From the NCBI RefSeq assembly GCF_900113935.1, contig NZ_FORF01000007.1, positions 1 to 64,000 on the forward strand: a stretch of 64,000 nucleotides of DNA, in the 5' to 3' direction. The stretch comes from Aquamicrobium aerolatum DSM 21857 (GTDB taxonomy: Bacteria > Pseudomonadota > Alphaproteobacteria > Rhizobiales > Rhizobiaceae). This document shows positions 44,468 to 54,301 of the stretch, one piece after another (the stretch's first letter is position 1; each line of letters begins with the position of its first letter). The notes below the pieces were generated by a model, which was not told the DNA's origin, did not search any database, and worked only from the letters and a program-made list of their open reading frames with translations. The position numbers and the translations under genes were made by a program.

Positions 44468-45748
44468 ATGGGCAACCTAGCGTTCGATTCCGATCCGGGA
44501 TCAATCAGCGCCAGCGAGAGCGAAGTCTCGGCGATGCGCGATCTGCGCCCGATCCCACGCATTTCCATCCAGGCGTTTTGTGAGACGGAAGGGGTCGCTG
44601 ATCCGGTGGAACGTGCGGCTGGCGACCGCCGGATGGCAAAGGCGCATCTCAAGGTGCACCGCGGCGGCATTGCCACTGCGATCGAATTCTACCACACGGC
44701 GCAGACGCCCAATCTCATCGTGGTGGAGTCGCGCGAGGAACCGCAGCAACTGCTGGAATCGCTGGGCAAATTATCCGAGGTCTGCGATCCTTCATCGAAG
44801 GTGGTGGTGATCGGTCACTACAACGATGTCTGGCTCTATCGCGAACTGATCCGCTTCGGAATTTCCGAATACATCGTTGCGCCGGTTACCATGGCCGACG
44901 TGATCTCTGTGATTTCGTCCATCTATGTCGACCCGAATGCGGCACCGGTTGGTCGCTCGATCGCGTTCATCGGTGCCAAGGGCGGGGTCGGTTCGTCAAC
45001 GATTGCCCACAACATCGGCTGGACGATGTCCTCCCTGTTCAGTTCCGAGGTCGTGGTCGCCGATCTCGATCTTGCATTCGGCACCGCCAACATCAATTTC
45101 GATCAGGATCCGGCTCAGGGAATTGCGGAGGCGGTATTTTCGCCGGAGCGCATTGATGAGGTCTATCTCGACCGACTTCTGGCGCAGTGCGCCGAGCGTC
45201 TTTCCCTGCTTGCAGCGCCGTCGATGCTCGACCGGACCTATGATTTCGATGCAGATGCATTCACGCATATCATTGAGGTTGCGCAGCGCACGGCACCTCT
45301 GCTGATCCTCGATGTGCCTCATGTCTGGAGCGGCTGGTCACGCGCCGTCCTCATGCAGGCCGATGAGATCGTCATCACGGCAACGCCAGAACTCGCCAAC
45401 CTGCGTAACACCAAGAACCTGGTTGATACGTTGCGCAAGCTTCGGCCCAATGACGCGCCTCCCAAACTCGTCATCAACCAGGCGGGAGTGCCAAAGCGCC
45501 CCGAAATCAGCGCCGACGATTTCGTCGAGCCACTGGAGGTGACGCCGCTTGCAGTTATTCCGTTTGAACCTGCGCTTTTTGGCACCAGTGCAAATAATGG
45601 CCGAATGCTGGGTGAGATGGATGCACAGCATGCAATCGTCAAGACGATCAACGAGATGGCCCATGTGCTGACGGGCCGCTCCGAGATCAAAACAAGGAAG
45701 AAGGCGGGCCTTGGCGAGCTTCTCGCCCGGCTGCGTAAGAAGAAATAG
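44468..45748 (+). CDS. cpaE: CpaE: atypical receiver fused to ParA/MinD-like ATPase
   Basis: 426 aa. Residues 30-150 resemble a degenerate receiver domain. The second half is a MinD/ParA ATPase with deviant Walker A GAKGGVGSST, VVADLDLAFGTANINFD and LLILDVPHVWSGW. CpaE localises the pilus machine to the pole. Start ATG 44468; the longer frame overlaps cpaD. The stop TAG (45746-45748) is 20 bp before cpaF. Confidence 0.93.
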   Translation: MGNLAFDSDPGSISASESEVSAMRDLRPIPRISIQAFCETEGVADPVERAAGDRRMAKAHLKVHRGGIATAIEFYHTAQTPNLIVVESREEPQQLLESLGKLSEVCDPSSKVVVIGHYNDVWLYRELIRFGISEYIVAPVTMADVISVISSIYVDPNAAPVGRSIAFIGAKGGVGSSTIAHNIGWTMSSLFSSEVVVADLDLAFGTANINFDQDPAQGIAEAVFSPERIDEVYLDRLLAQCAERLSLLAAPSMLDRTYDFDADAFTHIIEVAQRTAPLLILDVPHVWSGWSRAVLMQADEIVITATPELANLRNTKNLVDTLRKLRPNDAPPKLVINQAGVPKRPEISADDFVEPLEVTPLAVIPFEPALFGTSANNGRMLGEMDAQHAIVKTINEMAHVLTGRSEIKTRKKAGLGELLARLRKKK

Positions 45749-45768
45749 TGCGAGAAAGCGGAACACGC

Positions 45769-47265
45769 ATGTTTGGCAGAAGAGGTGCAGATAGCGGTCC
45801 GCGGGACCTGACGGGAGAGCGCTCAGGCGTCCCGGCACCTACCGCATCCGATGTACTGGTTACGCCGCGCGTCGAGCCGCGCGCGACCGTGCCGGATGTC
45901 GCGCCGGCTCCTGCAAGCTACGGTCTCGATACATCGTCACTCAAGCCTCAACAGCCGCCACGTCGCGCCGCTCGAGAGCGTGGCGACAGCTACTACGACA
46001 CCAAAAGCCAGGTCTTCGCCGCGCTCATCGACACCATCGATCTGTCCCAGCTTGCCAAGCTGGAGGCGGACGCCGCGCGTGAAGAAATCCGTGATATCGT
46101 CAACGACATCATCGCCATCAAGAATTTCGCGATGTCGATTTCCGAGCAGGAAGAGCTGCTCGAAGATATTTGCAACGACGTTCTGGGATATGGTCCTCTG
46201 GAGCCTCTGCTGGCCCGGGACGACATCGCGGATATCATGGTCAATGGCTCCAGGCACGTCTATATTGAAGTCGCCGGCAAGGTGGAGCAGACCAATATCC
46301 GCTTCCGCGACAACCAGCAGTTGCTCAATATCTGCCAGCGCATTGTCAGCCAGGTCGGCCGCCGCGTTGATGAATCCTCCCCCATTTGCGATGCGCGCCT
46401 GCCAGACGGTTCCCGCGTCAACGTCATCGCTCCGCCGCTGGCTATCGATGGCGCAGCGCTGACCATCCGCAAGTTCAAGAAGGACAAGCTGACGCTTGAC
46501 CAGCTGGTACGCTTCGGTGCGATCTCGCCGCAGGGAGCCGAAGTTCTCAAGGTCATCGGCCGCGTCCGTTGCAATGTCATCATTTCCGGCGGTACCGGTT
46601 CCGGCAAGACGACATTGCTCAACTGCCTGACCAACTATATCGACCGTGATGAGCGCATCATCACCTGCGAAGACTCTGCCGAATTGCAGCTTCAGCAGCC
46701 GCATGTCGTGCGCCTCGAAACCCGGCCGCCGAATCTTGAAGGCGAGGGTGAGGTCACGATGCGTGATCTGGTGAAGAACTGTTTGCGCATGCGGCCTGAA
46801 CGCATTGTCGTCGGTGAAGTGCGCGGCTCTGAGGTCTTCGATCTCCTTCAGGCGATGAACACCGGCCACGACGGATCGATGGGTACGATCCACTCGAACA
46901 GCCCGCGCGAATGTCTCAATCGCATCGAGTCCATGATTGCCATGGGCGGCTTTTCGCTGCCACAGAAGACGGTGCGCGAGATCATCGTCGGCTCGGTCGA
47001 CATCATCATCCAGGCGGCACGTCTGCGTGACGGCTCGCGCCGCATCACCCATGTGACCGAGGTGATCGGTATGGAGGGCGATGTCATCATCACGCAGGAT
47101 CTCATCAATTATTCGATGAAGGGCGAGGACGCGCAGGGTCGTATCATCGGTGAGCACGTTTCAACCGGCATCAGTCGACCCGCTTTCTGGGACCGCGCTC
47201 GCTACTACGGTGAAGAAGCGCGGCTGGCGAGCGCGCTGGAAGCGATGGAAACGGCGACAACATGA
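45769..47265 (+). CDS. cpaF: Pilus assembly ATPase CpaF/TadA
   Basis: 498 aa. Secretion ATPase of the CpaF family: proline-rich N-terminus, three-helix region, [16 protein letters not shown], Walker A GGTGSGKT (274-281), [25 protein letters not shown] Asp box, [38 protein letters not shown] (Walker B and His box). It powers pilus extension and, in some species, retraction. ATG 45769 is preferred to the GTG at 45748, which overlaps the cpaE stop. Confidence 0.95.
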   Translation: MFGRRGADSGPRDLTGERSGVPAPTASDVLVTPRVEPRATVPDVAPAPASYGLDTSSLKPQQPPRRAARERGDSYYDTKSQVFAALIDTIDLSQLAKLEADAAREEIRDIVNDIIAIKNFAMSISEQEELLEDICNDVLGYGPLEPLLARDDIADIMVNGSRHVYIEVAGKVEQTNIRFRDNQQLLNICQRIVSQVGRRVDESSPICDARLPDGSRVNVIAPPLAIDGAALTIRKFKKDKLTLDQLVRFGAISPQGAEVLKVIGRVRCNVIISGGTGSGKTTLLNCLTNYIDRDERIITCEDSAELQLQQPHVVRLETRPPNLEGEGEVTMRDLVKNCLRMRPERIVVGEVRGSEVFDLLQAMNTGHDGSMGTIHSNSPRECLNRIESMIAMGGFSLPQKTVREIIVGSVDIIIQAARLRDGSRRITHVTEVIGMEGDVIITQDLINYSMKGEDAQGRIIGEHVSTGISRPAFWDRARYYGEEARLASALEAMETATT

Positions 47266-47309
47266 GTGCTGATTTCGCGGCGACCGACAGCAGGAAGGAA
47301 AGAACGTAG

Positions 47310-48323
47310 ATGTTCGGTCTGGACAGTTCGATGCTGCTGTTTGTTGTGCTGGCCACGCTCAGCGTCGGTTTTCTTGCCTATGCGATTTTCTTTTCCACGA
47401 TCCAGAGCGAAAAGAAGGTCGGTCGTCGGCTGGACACGATCAAGCGCGCGGACACTGACCGGGCCACCGCAAAGGCGTCGCGTGACCGCGTTGCAGAGGC
47501 GGCACGTCGGCGTAAATCCGTTCACGATTCACTGAAGGATCTTGAGCAGCGCCAGACCGCGCGTGACAATAATATGCGCAAGCCGCCGCTCAAGATTCAG
47601 ATACGTCAGGCTGGCATGGACGTGACCATGCAGCGCTTCTACATCTATTCTGCGGCGTGTGGCGTTGTTGTTGCGCTGCTGGCTTTGCTTGCGGGTGGGG
47701 GGTGGCTTGTCGCGATCGGCGCGCTCGTCGCAGGGGCGCTGGGTTTGCCGCGCTGGTTTGTCAGTTTCCGGCGCGCGCGCCGCGTAAAGGCGTTTCTCGC
47801 CGAGTTTCCCAATGCTTTGGACGTCGTCGTTCGCGCGGTGAAATCGGGCCTGCCGCTGAACGATGCGGTTCGTCTGATTGCTTCTGAATCCCCGGAGCCT
47901 GTTCGATCCGAATTCCGTCGGGTGGTCGAATCGCAGCAATTGGGCTTGTCGTTGCCGGATGCGGTTCTGCGCATGCCGGAAACGATGCCCTGCCCGGAAG
48001 CCAGTTTCTTTGGCATCGTCATTCAGATTCAGAGCCAGGCCGGCGGCAATCTTTCCGAGGCATTGGGCAATCTGTCCAAGGTTCTACGCGACCGCAAGAA
48101 GATGAAGGCAAAGATCCAGGCGCTTTCGATGGAGGCCAAGGCGTCGGCCGTCATCATCGGCGCGCTGCCGTTCATCGTTGCCTTCCTCGTCTACATGTCC
48201 AGCCCCGGCTACATCATGCCGCTCTTCGTTCACCCCACCGGGCACCTGATCCTCGCTTTCTCGGCGGTGTGGATGTCCATGGGCATCTTCGTGATGCGCA
48301 AGATGATGAATTTCGACATTTGA
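47310..48323 (+). CDS. tadB: Inner-membrane platform protein TadB
   Basis: 337 aa with hydrophobic segments at the N-terminus, at about 110-150 and at the C-terminus. The GspF/T2SSF domain between carries FPNALDVVVRAVKSGLPLNDAVRLIASE and FFGIVIQIQSQAGGNLSEALGNLSKVLRDRKKMKAKIQALS. It forms the membrane platform with TadC, driven by CpaF. Starts 44 bp after cpaF with GGAAGGAAAG upstream. Confidence 0.94.
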   Translation: MFGLDSSMLLFVVLATLSVGFLAYAIFFSTIQSEKKVGRRLDTIKRADTDRATAKASRDRVAEAARRRKSVHDSLKDLEQRQTARDNNMRKPPLKIQIRQAGMDVTMQRFYIYSAACGVVVALLALLAGGGWLVAIGALVAGALGLPRWFVSFRRARRVKAFLAEFPNALDVVVRAVKSGLPLNDAVRLIASESPEPVRSEFRRVVESQQLGLSLPDAVLRMPETMPCPEASFFGIVIQIQSQAGGNLSEALGNLSKVLRDRKKMKAKIQALSMEAKASAVIIGALPFIVAFLVYMSSPGYIMPLFVHPTGHLILAFSAVWMSMGIFVMRKMMNFDI

Positions 48324-48336
48324 GAGGGCGCAGTCG

Positions 48337-49332
48337 ATGATCGAGCAGATTTCGAGATCGCTCACCGATCCAAGTTTCATGGTGGCGCTGGTCGTAGCGA
48401 TCGCGGTTTTTGTCACCATGTTCACGGCCCTGCCAGCCTTGGGGGCAGATCCGCTCAAGGCTCGGATGAAGTCGGTCGCGCTGGAGCGCGACGAACTGCG
48501 CGCGAAGCAACGTGCGCGCCTCGCCGCCGAGGCGGACCGAAAGCGTCGGGGCCTGCGCGAGCAGGAATCCGTCGGCATGCGCAACATCGTCGAGCGGCTT
48601 GATTTGCGTCGTGCGCTTGCCGATGAGGCAACATTGGCCAAGCTGAAAGAGGCAGGCTTCCGCGGTCAGAACCCGCTGACGAAGTTTCTGTTTTTCCGCC
48701 TTGTCCTGCCGTTCGTGTTTCTGGCGCTGGCAGTGGCCTATGTCTTTTTTCTAGGCGGCCTTCCCCAGCAGCCGCCTGTGATGAAGATGTTTGTCTGTAT
48801 CGTCGCTGCCTATGCCGGATTTTATGCACCGGTTCTTTATGTCTCCAACCGCGCTAGCAAGCGTAAGGCGTCAATCCAGCGTGCCTGGCCCGACGCGCTG
48901 GATCTGATGCTGATCTGCGTGGAGTCAGGCGTTTCGGTCGAGGCTGCATTCAGACGTGTTGCCGAGGAAATTGGCGGGCAATCTGTAGAACTGGCGGAAG
49001 AATTCGTGCTCACCAATGCGGAGCTGTCCTTCCTGCAGGAGCGAAAGCAAGCCTATGACAATCTTGCGGCGCGGACCGGTCTGGAATCGGTGAAAAGTGT
49101 TACGCAGGCGCTCACTCAGGCGGAGCGTTACGGCACTCCGGTCGCTCACGCCTTGCGCGTTTTGTCAGCCGAAAGCCGGGACATGCGCATGAACGAGGCG
49201 GAGAAGAAGGCTGCAGCACTGCCGCCCAAGCTGACAGTGCCGATGATCCTGTTCTTCCTGCCGGTCCTTTTCGCCGTGATCCTCGGCCCTGCCGGAATCC
49301 AGGTGTCTGAGCGCGGCTTGTTTCCGGGATAG
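48337..49332 (+). CDS. tadC: Inner-membrane platform protein TadC
   Basis: 331 aa, the second GspF-type platform protein: WPDALDLMLICVESGVSVEAAFRRVAEEIG and ERYGTPVAHALRVLSAESRDMRMNEAEKKAAALPPKLTVPMILFFLPVLFAVILGPA. It starts 13 bp after tadB. It is the last pilus gene here. A TadD/CpaO TPR gene, often next, is not present; instead corC converges 35 bp away. Confidence 0.94.
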   Translation: MIEQISRSLTDPSFMVALVVAIAVFVTMFTALPALGADPLKARMKSVALERDELRAKQRARLAAEADRKRRGLREQESVGMRNIVERLDLRRALADEATLAKLKEAGFRGQNPLTKFLFFRLVLPFVFLALAVAYVFFLGGLPQQPPVMKMFVCIVAAYAGFYAPVLYVSNRASKRKASIQRAWPDALDLMLICVESGVSVEAAFRRVAEEIGGQSVELAEEFVLTNAELSFLQERKQAYDNLAARTGLESVKSVTQALTQAERYGTPVAHALRVLSAESRDMRMNEAEKKAAALPPKLTVPMILFFLPVLFAVILGPAGIQVSERGLFPG

Positions 49333-49367
49333 GCCGGCATCCCTCGTGAAAGGGACGTCGATCAGTT

Positions 49368-50483
49368 TTACGAAGCCTGAGCGTCTCGCGGCGTTGCCTC
49401 CGGGTTTTCCGCGGCGACAGGTTGCTCAGTGCGCTCAGCGGTGCGCACACGCCGCCGTTCGCTGTAGCGCTCCTGCACGATCCGTACGCGCTTGACGCGG
49501 CGCGGATCTGCGTCGAGGACATGGAACTCAAAGCCAGGGATCGCCTGCACGACTTCTCCGCGCGCCGGCACACGTCCGAGCGCATTGAAGATCAGCCCGC
49601 CGATCGTGTCGACATATTCGGCATGTTCGCCCGGCACGAACGCATTGCCGATGGCTGCTGCCACATCGTCGATTTCTGCCTTGGCATCGACCACGAAAAC
49701 CCCGTCAGCCGTCTTGTTGATCAGCGGCGCTTCGTCCTCGTCGTGCTCGTCCTCGATGTCGCCAACCACCATTTCGACGATGTCCTCAAGCGAGGCCAAT
49801 CCGTCAGTGCCGCCATATTCGTCGATCACCAGCGCCATCTGGATGCGCGCGGCCTGCATGCGGGCCATCAGGTCGGAAGCCAGCATGGACGGCGGCACGA
49901 ACAGGACCGGCCGCACGATGCCGAGCTCATTTACCGATTTGGAAAGGTCGACATTGAGCAGGTCCAGCGGCGTCGTGGTGCCATTGGCCACTTTCTTGGT
50001 TCTGCCGCGCTTCTGCTTGGCGGCGCGGGTGATGAAGCCAACGACGTCGCGGATGTGAACCATGCCGCGCGGATCATCAAGGGTTTCGTGATAGACGGGC
50101 ATACGCGAGCGGCCCGATTCTTCGAACAGCATCAGAAGGTCGCCGAGAGACGTCGACATATCGATCGCCTCAATATCCGTGCGTGGAACCATGACATCCT
50201 CTACCCGCAGTTCACGCAGGCTCAGGATATTGTTGAGCATGGCGCGCTCAGCCGGCGAAAATGACGCCTCGGTCTCCGCCGTAGCCTCGTCGGACAGTGC
50301 GTCCTCCAAGTCTTCACGAAGACTCGTTCCGTTGCGCGGTCTGAACCGTGCAGCCAGTCGTTCAAAGAATGTGGATTTCGCGCCGAATCGATCGGCGATC
50401 GTACTAGGGGAATCGTCGGATTGTTCCGAGCCCTTGTCGCCATCCTGCTGCGCAAGTGGGACTGTCTGTGAGTTTTCGTTCAT
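49368..50483 (-). CDS. corC: CorC/TlyC-type CBS-pair protein
   Basis: 371 aa. After a charged N-terminus, two CBS domains (VMVPRTDIEAIDMSTSLGDLLMLFEESGRSRMPVY; VPPSMLASDLMARMQAARIQMALVIDEYGGTDGLASLEDIVE) and a transporter-associated C-terminal domain. There is no DUF21 membrane domain, so it is the short CorC form linked to magnesium/cobalt efflux. In relatives it lies between ybeY and lnt; here ybeY precedes it (start 29 bp away) but no lnt follows. Confidence 0.93.
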   Translation of the reverse strand: MNENSQTVPLAQQDGDKGSEQSDDSPSTIADRFGAKSTFFERLAARFRPRNGTSLREDLEDALSDEATAETEASFSPAERAMLNNILSLRELRVEDVMVPRTDIEAIDMSTSLGDLLMLFEESGRSRMPVYHETLDDPRGMVHIRDVVGFITRAAKQKRGRTKKVANGTTTPLDLLNVDLSKSVNELGIVRPVLFVPPSMLASDLMARMQAARIQMALVIDEYGGTDGLASLEDIVEMVVGDIEDEHDEDEAPLINKTADGVFVVDAKAEIDDVAAAIGNAFVPGEHAEYVDTIGGLIFNALGRVPARGEVVQAIPGFEFHVLDADPRRVKRVRIVQERYSERRRVRTAERTEQPVAAENPEATPRDAQAS

Positions 50484-50511
50484 CGTCTCGTCGTGTTTGG
50501 ACTAACTGCAG

Positions 50512-50982
50512 TTAATCGTATGGATCGGGAATGGCAAGCTTTGCAAGCACAACGCGCTCCAGTGCCTCCATTTCCTCAGCCTCGTCTTCGGTTTCATGGT
50601 CAAAACCTAGAAGATGAAGCAGGCCATGTACAATCAGATGCGTTAAATGGTGCTCCAAAGGCTTGTTTTCCAGTGCTGCCTCCCGGAGGATCGTTTCACG
50701 GGCCAGCACGATGTCGCCCAGCATGGGTGGCAGTTCTTCTTCGGACCCAATATCAAAGGCCGGAAAGGATAGCACGTTGGTCGGCTTGTCCTTGCTCCGC
50801 CATTGTGCGTTGAGTGCCTGAATATGCGCATCGTCCGTAAAGAGCAGGCTCAGTTCACTGGCCTGATCATCGGCGAAGTCGAATTGCTCCAGCGTAGCTT
50901 CGGCGGCTGCGCGCGCTATGGCAAGTAGAGCACTTTCGTCACCCCAGTCGCCCGCCTCCAGTGAAATGTCGATATCCAGCAT
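50512..50982 (-). CDS. ybeY: Endoribonuclease YbeY (16S rRNA maturation)
   Basis: 156 aa. Metal site [11 protein letters not shown] at 119-129 (H119, H123, H129), preceded by [13 protein letters not shown]. It processes the 3' end of 16S rRNA and takes part in ribosome quality control. It begins only 6 bp after the upp stop on the same strand and has no evident ribosome site of its own. In relatives it follows phoH rather than upp. Confidence 0.95.
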   Translation of the reverse strand: MLDIDISLEAGDWGDESALLAIARAAAEATLEQFDFADDQASELSLLFTDDAHIQALNAQWRSKDKPTNVLSFPAFDIGSEEELPPMLGDIVLARETILREAALENKPLEHHLTHLIVHGLLHLLGFDHETEDEAEEMEALERVVLAKLAIPDPYD

Positions 50983-50988
50983 AGGGCG

Positions 50989-51618
50989 CTACTTGGTTCC
51001 ATACATGCGGTCGCCGGCGTCTCCGAGGCCTGGCAGGATGTAGCCTTTTTCGTTGAGCTTGTCGTCGATGGACGCGGTGAAGACCGCAACGTCCGGATGC
51101 GCGGACGTAAAGCGTTCGATCCCTTCAGGCGCGGCGAGCAGGCACAGAAACCGGATATTGGTCGCGCCGCGTTCCTTCAGCTTGTCGATGGCGGCAATTG
51201 CCGAGTTGGCCGTCGCCAGCATCGGATCAACGACGATCACCAGACGGTCAGCCAGATTGCTGGGGGCTTTGAAGAAATACTCGACCGCCTGCAATGTGTC
51301 ATGGTCGCGATACAGCCCGATATGGGCGACGCGCGCGGCAGGTACCAGGTCCAGCATACCGTCGAGCAGGCCGTTGCCCGCGCGCAGGACGGATGCGAAC
51401 ACCAGCTTCTTGCCCTCAAGCGTTGGCGCTTCCATCGTCATCATCGGTGTTTCGATGGTCCGCGTGGTCAGTTCCAGGTCGCGGGTTACTTCATAGCATA
51501 AAAGCAGCGATATTTCCCGCAGCAGGCGGCGAAAGCCGGCGGTTGAGGTTTCCTTGTCTCGCATGATCGTCAGCTTGTGCTGGACCAGCGGATGGTTGAC
51601 GACGGTAACGCCCTTCAT
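50989..51618 (-). CDS. upp: Uracil phosphoribosyltransferase
   Basis: 209 aa. N-terminal [56 protein letters not shown], the PRPP-binding [24 protein letters not shown] and [13 protein letters not shown] are diagnostic. It makes UMP from uracil and PRPP, salvaging the base released by nucleoside phosphorolysis. ATG 51618 has GAGG upstream; the frame extends to 51738 without conserved sequence. Divergent from miaB. Confidence 0.95.
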   Translation of the reverse strand: MKGVTVVNHPLVQHKLTIMRDKETSTAGFRRLLREISLLLCYEVTRDLELTTRTIETPMMTMEAPTLEGKKLVFASVLRAGNGLLDGMLDLVPAARVAHIGLYRDHDTLQAVEYFFKAPSNLADRLVIVVDPMLATANSAIAAIDKLKERGATNIRFLCLLAAPEGIERFTSAHPDVAVFTASIDDKLNEKGYILPGLGDAGDRMYGTK

Positions 51619-51767
51619 ATGCCTCGCTCCATGATTATTGCTATCGATCCTAGCCGCCGCCGGGGAGTAGAGATAGCGCAACGCGCCTGCAGCCACAGTT
51701 TTTGCGTGATGGGAAGCGGATGTCAAAGCATCTGTCATTTTGGCTGAAAAAGCGTTAGAGACGCGCC

Positions 51768-53168
51768 ATGGAACTCAACGATACGATCACTCACGACGAA
51801 ACGGCCCCAGCCGAGGCGGCGACTGCGTCTTCCAAAAAGGTCTTCATGAAGACCTATGGCTGCCAGATGAACGTCTACGATTCCCAGCGCATGTCTGATG
51901 CGCTGGCGGTTGAAGGCTACCAGCCGACCGAGACGATAGACGAGGCCGACCTCGTCCTGATCAATACCTGCCACATTCGCGAGAAGGCGGCGGAGAAGGT
52001 CTACTCGCAACTTGGCCGCCTTCAGAAGATGAAGAAGGAGCGCGCCGCGCTTGGCCGGGACATGATGGTGGGGGTTGCCGGCTGCGTTGCGCAGGCCGAA
52101 GGCGATGAGATCATCCGCCGCGCTCCCGTCGTCGATCTCGTGATTGGCCCGCAAACCTATCACCGTCTTCCTGATGTCGTGCGAAAGGCGCGTGCGGGCG
52201 AGAAAGTGGTCGAGACGGAATATGCCGTCGAAGACAAGTTCGAACACTTGCCGACCGCTCCTCGAAAAGTGGTGCGCAGTCGCGGTGTCACTGCGTTCCT
52301 GACCGTCCAGGAAGGCTGCGACAAGTTCTGCACCTTCTGCGTTGTGCCCTACACCCGCGGCTCGGAAGTTTCGCGTCCCGTGGCACAGATCGTTGCAGAG
52401 GCGCGGCAACTGGCCGAGGCAGGGGTGCGCGAAGTCACGCTGCTGGGGCAGAACGTCAATGCCTGGCACGGGGAAGGTCCGGCTGGTGCCGAATGGGGGC
52501 TGGGTCAGCTCCTGTTCGAACTGGCCAAGATCCCCGGCATCGCCCGGCTGCGCTATACGACCAGTCATCCGCGCGACATTGACGACGCATTGATCGAGGC
52601 ACATCGCGATCTCGATATTCTGATGCCCTATCTGCATCTCCCAGTTCAGTCTGGCTCCGACCGCATCCTCAAGGCGATGAACCGCAAGCATACAGCGGCC
52701 GACTATCTGCGTCTGATCGAGCGCATCCGGGCCGTGCGCCCCGATATTGCGATGTCAGGCGATTTTATCGTCGGTTTTCCTGGTGAAACTGACGAAGATT
52801 TCGACGCGACCATGCAACTCGTTCGTGAGGTCGACTACGCCCAGGCATTCTCGTTCAAATATTCGCCCCGCCCCGGAACTCCCGGCGCCGATCTTGGTTC
52901 TCACGTCGTGGAGAGCGTCAAGGATGAGCGGTTGCAGCTTTTGCAGGCATTGTTGTTCAAGCAGCAGCGCGATTTCGCCGCCAGCCTCGTCGGCAGGGAG
53001 CTGGATGTTCTGGTTGAGAAGCCCGGTCGTGAGCCGGGCCAGCGCGTTGGCCGTTCGCCGTGGCTTCAGCCGGTAATTGTTGATGAAAACGCGGGCGAAA
53101 TCGGTGACATTGTAACGGTACGAATCACGAAGGCAGGTTCCAACAGCCTCTTTTCCGAGCCCGTTTAG
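51768..53168 (+). CDS. miaB: tRNA-2-methylthio-N6-dimethylallyladenosine synthase MiaB
   Basis: 466 aa. N-terminal UPF0004 domain with cluster ligands C32 ([12 protein letters not shown]), C68 ([10 protein letters not shown]) and C106 (GCVAQAEG); radical-SAM C184-x3-C188-x2-C191 in [18 protein letters not shown]-terminal TRAM domain. It methylthiolates A37 of tRNAs reading U-starting codons. First of a miaB-phoH pair (30 bp between stop and the phoH TTG). Confidence 0.97.
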   Translation: MELNDTITHDETAPAEAATASSKKVFMKTYGCQMNVYDSQRMSDALAVEGYQPTETIDEADLVLINTCHIREKAAEKVYSQLGRLQKMKKERAALGRDMMVGVAGCVAQAEGDEIIRRAPVVDLVIGPQTYHRLPDVVRKARAGEKVVETEYAVEDKFEHLPTAPRKVVRSRGVTAFLTVQEGCDKFCTFCVVPYTRGSEVSRPVAQIVAEARQLAEAGVREVTLLGQNVNAWHGEGPAGAEWGLGQLLFELAKIPGIARLRYTTSHPRDIDDALIEAHRDLDILMPYLHLPVQSGSDRILKAMNRKHTAADYLRLIERIRAVRPDIAMSGDFIVGFPGETDEDFDATMQLVREVDYAQAFSFKYSPRPGTPGADLGSHVVESVKDERLQLLQALLFKQQRDFAASLVGRELDVLVEKPGREPGQRVGRSPWLQPVIVDENAGEIGDIVTVRITKAGSNSLFSEPV

Positions 53169-53198
53169 GTGGAAAAGGGCGTCAATGGGGAGAATCGC

Positions 53199-54242
53199 TT
53201 GAGCGCCGCAACAGACGTGAAGCAATCGCCTTCCGGGGCGTCGGACATGGCGCATATCGTTCTGAATTTCGATAACAACAAACATGCCAGTGCGCTGTAC
53301 GGACAGTTTGATGAAAACCTTGCGCGGATCGAGCAGAAGCTCGGGGTCGATATCCGCTCCAAGGGCAATCAACTGTCGGTCAAGGGTGATGCGGTAGCTG
53401 CCGATCAGGCGCGTCGCGCGCTGGACTATCTCTATGAACTTCTCGAAAAGGGTCACGAACTGACCCCGTCGGACGTCGATGGCGCGGTCCGCATGGCGAT
53501 TGCGGCTGACGACCAGCTGACCCTGCCGACATTGGAGCGCAAGGGAAAAGTGGCTGCCGCGCAGATTTCCACCCGCAAGCGCACCATCTATGCCCGTTCT
53601 GCCAACCAGGACGCCTATATGCGTGCGCTGGAGCGTTCAGAGTTGGTTTTCGGCATCGGACCTGCCGGCACGGGCAAGACCTATCTGGCCGTTGCTCACG
53701 CCGCCATGCTCCTTGAACGTGGGCTGGTCGAGAGGATTGTCCTGTCGCGTCCGGCCGTTGAGGCGGGCGAGCGGCTGGGTTTCCTGCCCGGCGACATGAA
53801 GGAGAAGGTCGACCCCTATCTGCGGCCGCTTTACGATGCCCTGTATGACATGATGCCCGCCGACAAGGTCGAGCGCGCCATAGCGGCCGAGGTCATCGAG
53901 ATCGCGCCTTTGGCATTCATGCGCGGTCGCACGCTGCGCAATGCCGCCGTCATCCTGGACGAGGCACAAAATACCACACCGATGCAGATGAAGATGTTCC
54001 TCACCCGTCTGGGCGAAAACGGGCGGATGATTGTGACTGGCGATCCGAGCCAGATCGACCTTCCATCGAACACAAAGTCCGGACTGGTCGAGGCGCTGCA
54101 GGTTCTGGAAGGTGTCAGCGGCATCGTCACGGTGCGTTTCAACGATGTTGACGTCGTTCGTCATCCGCTCGTCGCGGAAATCGTGCGCGCCTATGATCGA
54201 CATGGCAGTGGTGCCGGACCCAAAGGCAGGCTTGACGTCTGA
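53199..54242 (+). CDS. phoH: PhoH-like ATPase (YbeZ)
   Basis: 347 aa from the TTG at 53199, which has GGGGAG 6 nt upstream (53187-53192); a GTG at 53169 directly after the miaB stop is less well supported. An N-terminal KH-like segment (HASALYGQFDENLARIEQKLGVDIRSKG) precedes the PhoH domain with Walker A GPAGTGKT (154-161), LSRPAVEAGERLGFLPGDMKEKV and DEAQNTTPMQMKMFLTRLGENGRM. YbeZ works with YbeY in rRNA maturation. Here ybeY is 2.2 kb away on the other strand. Confidence 0.94.
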   Translation: MSAATDVKQSPSGASDMAHIVLNFDNNKHASALYGQFDENLARIEQKLGVDIRSKGNQLSVKGDAVAADQARRALDYLYELLEKGHELTPSDVDGAVRMAIAADDQLTLPTLERKGKVAAAQISTRKRTIYARSANQDAYMRALERSELVFGIGPAGTGKTYLAVAHAAMLLERGLVERIVLSRPAVEAGERLGFLPGDMKEKVDPYLRPLYDALYDMMPADKVERAIAAEVIEIAPLAFMRGRTLRNAAVILDEAQNTTPMQMKMFLTRLGENGRMIVTGDPSQIDLPSNTKSGLVEALQVLEGVSGIVTVRFNDVDVVRHPLVAEIVRAYDRHGSGAGPKGRLDV

Positions 54243-54301
54243 TCCGATGAGCCGCCGGAGCGGGAGTTGCGATCTACGCCGTTATTGATAACGATCCCGT
54301 G

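Noticed and set aside
45937-47157. A 406-codon open frame antisense to cpaF
   Set aside because: It shadows a gene with full ATPase motifs and has no recognisable domain.
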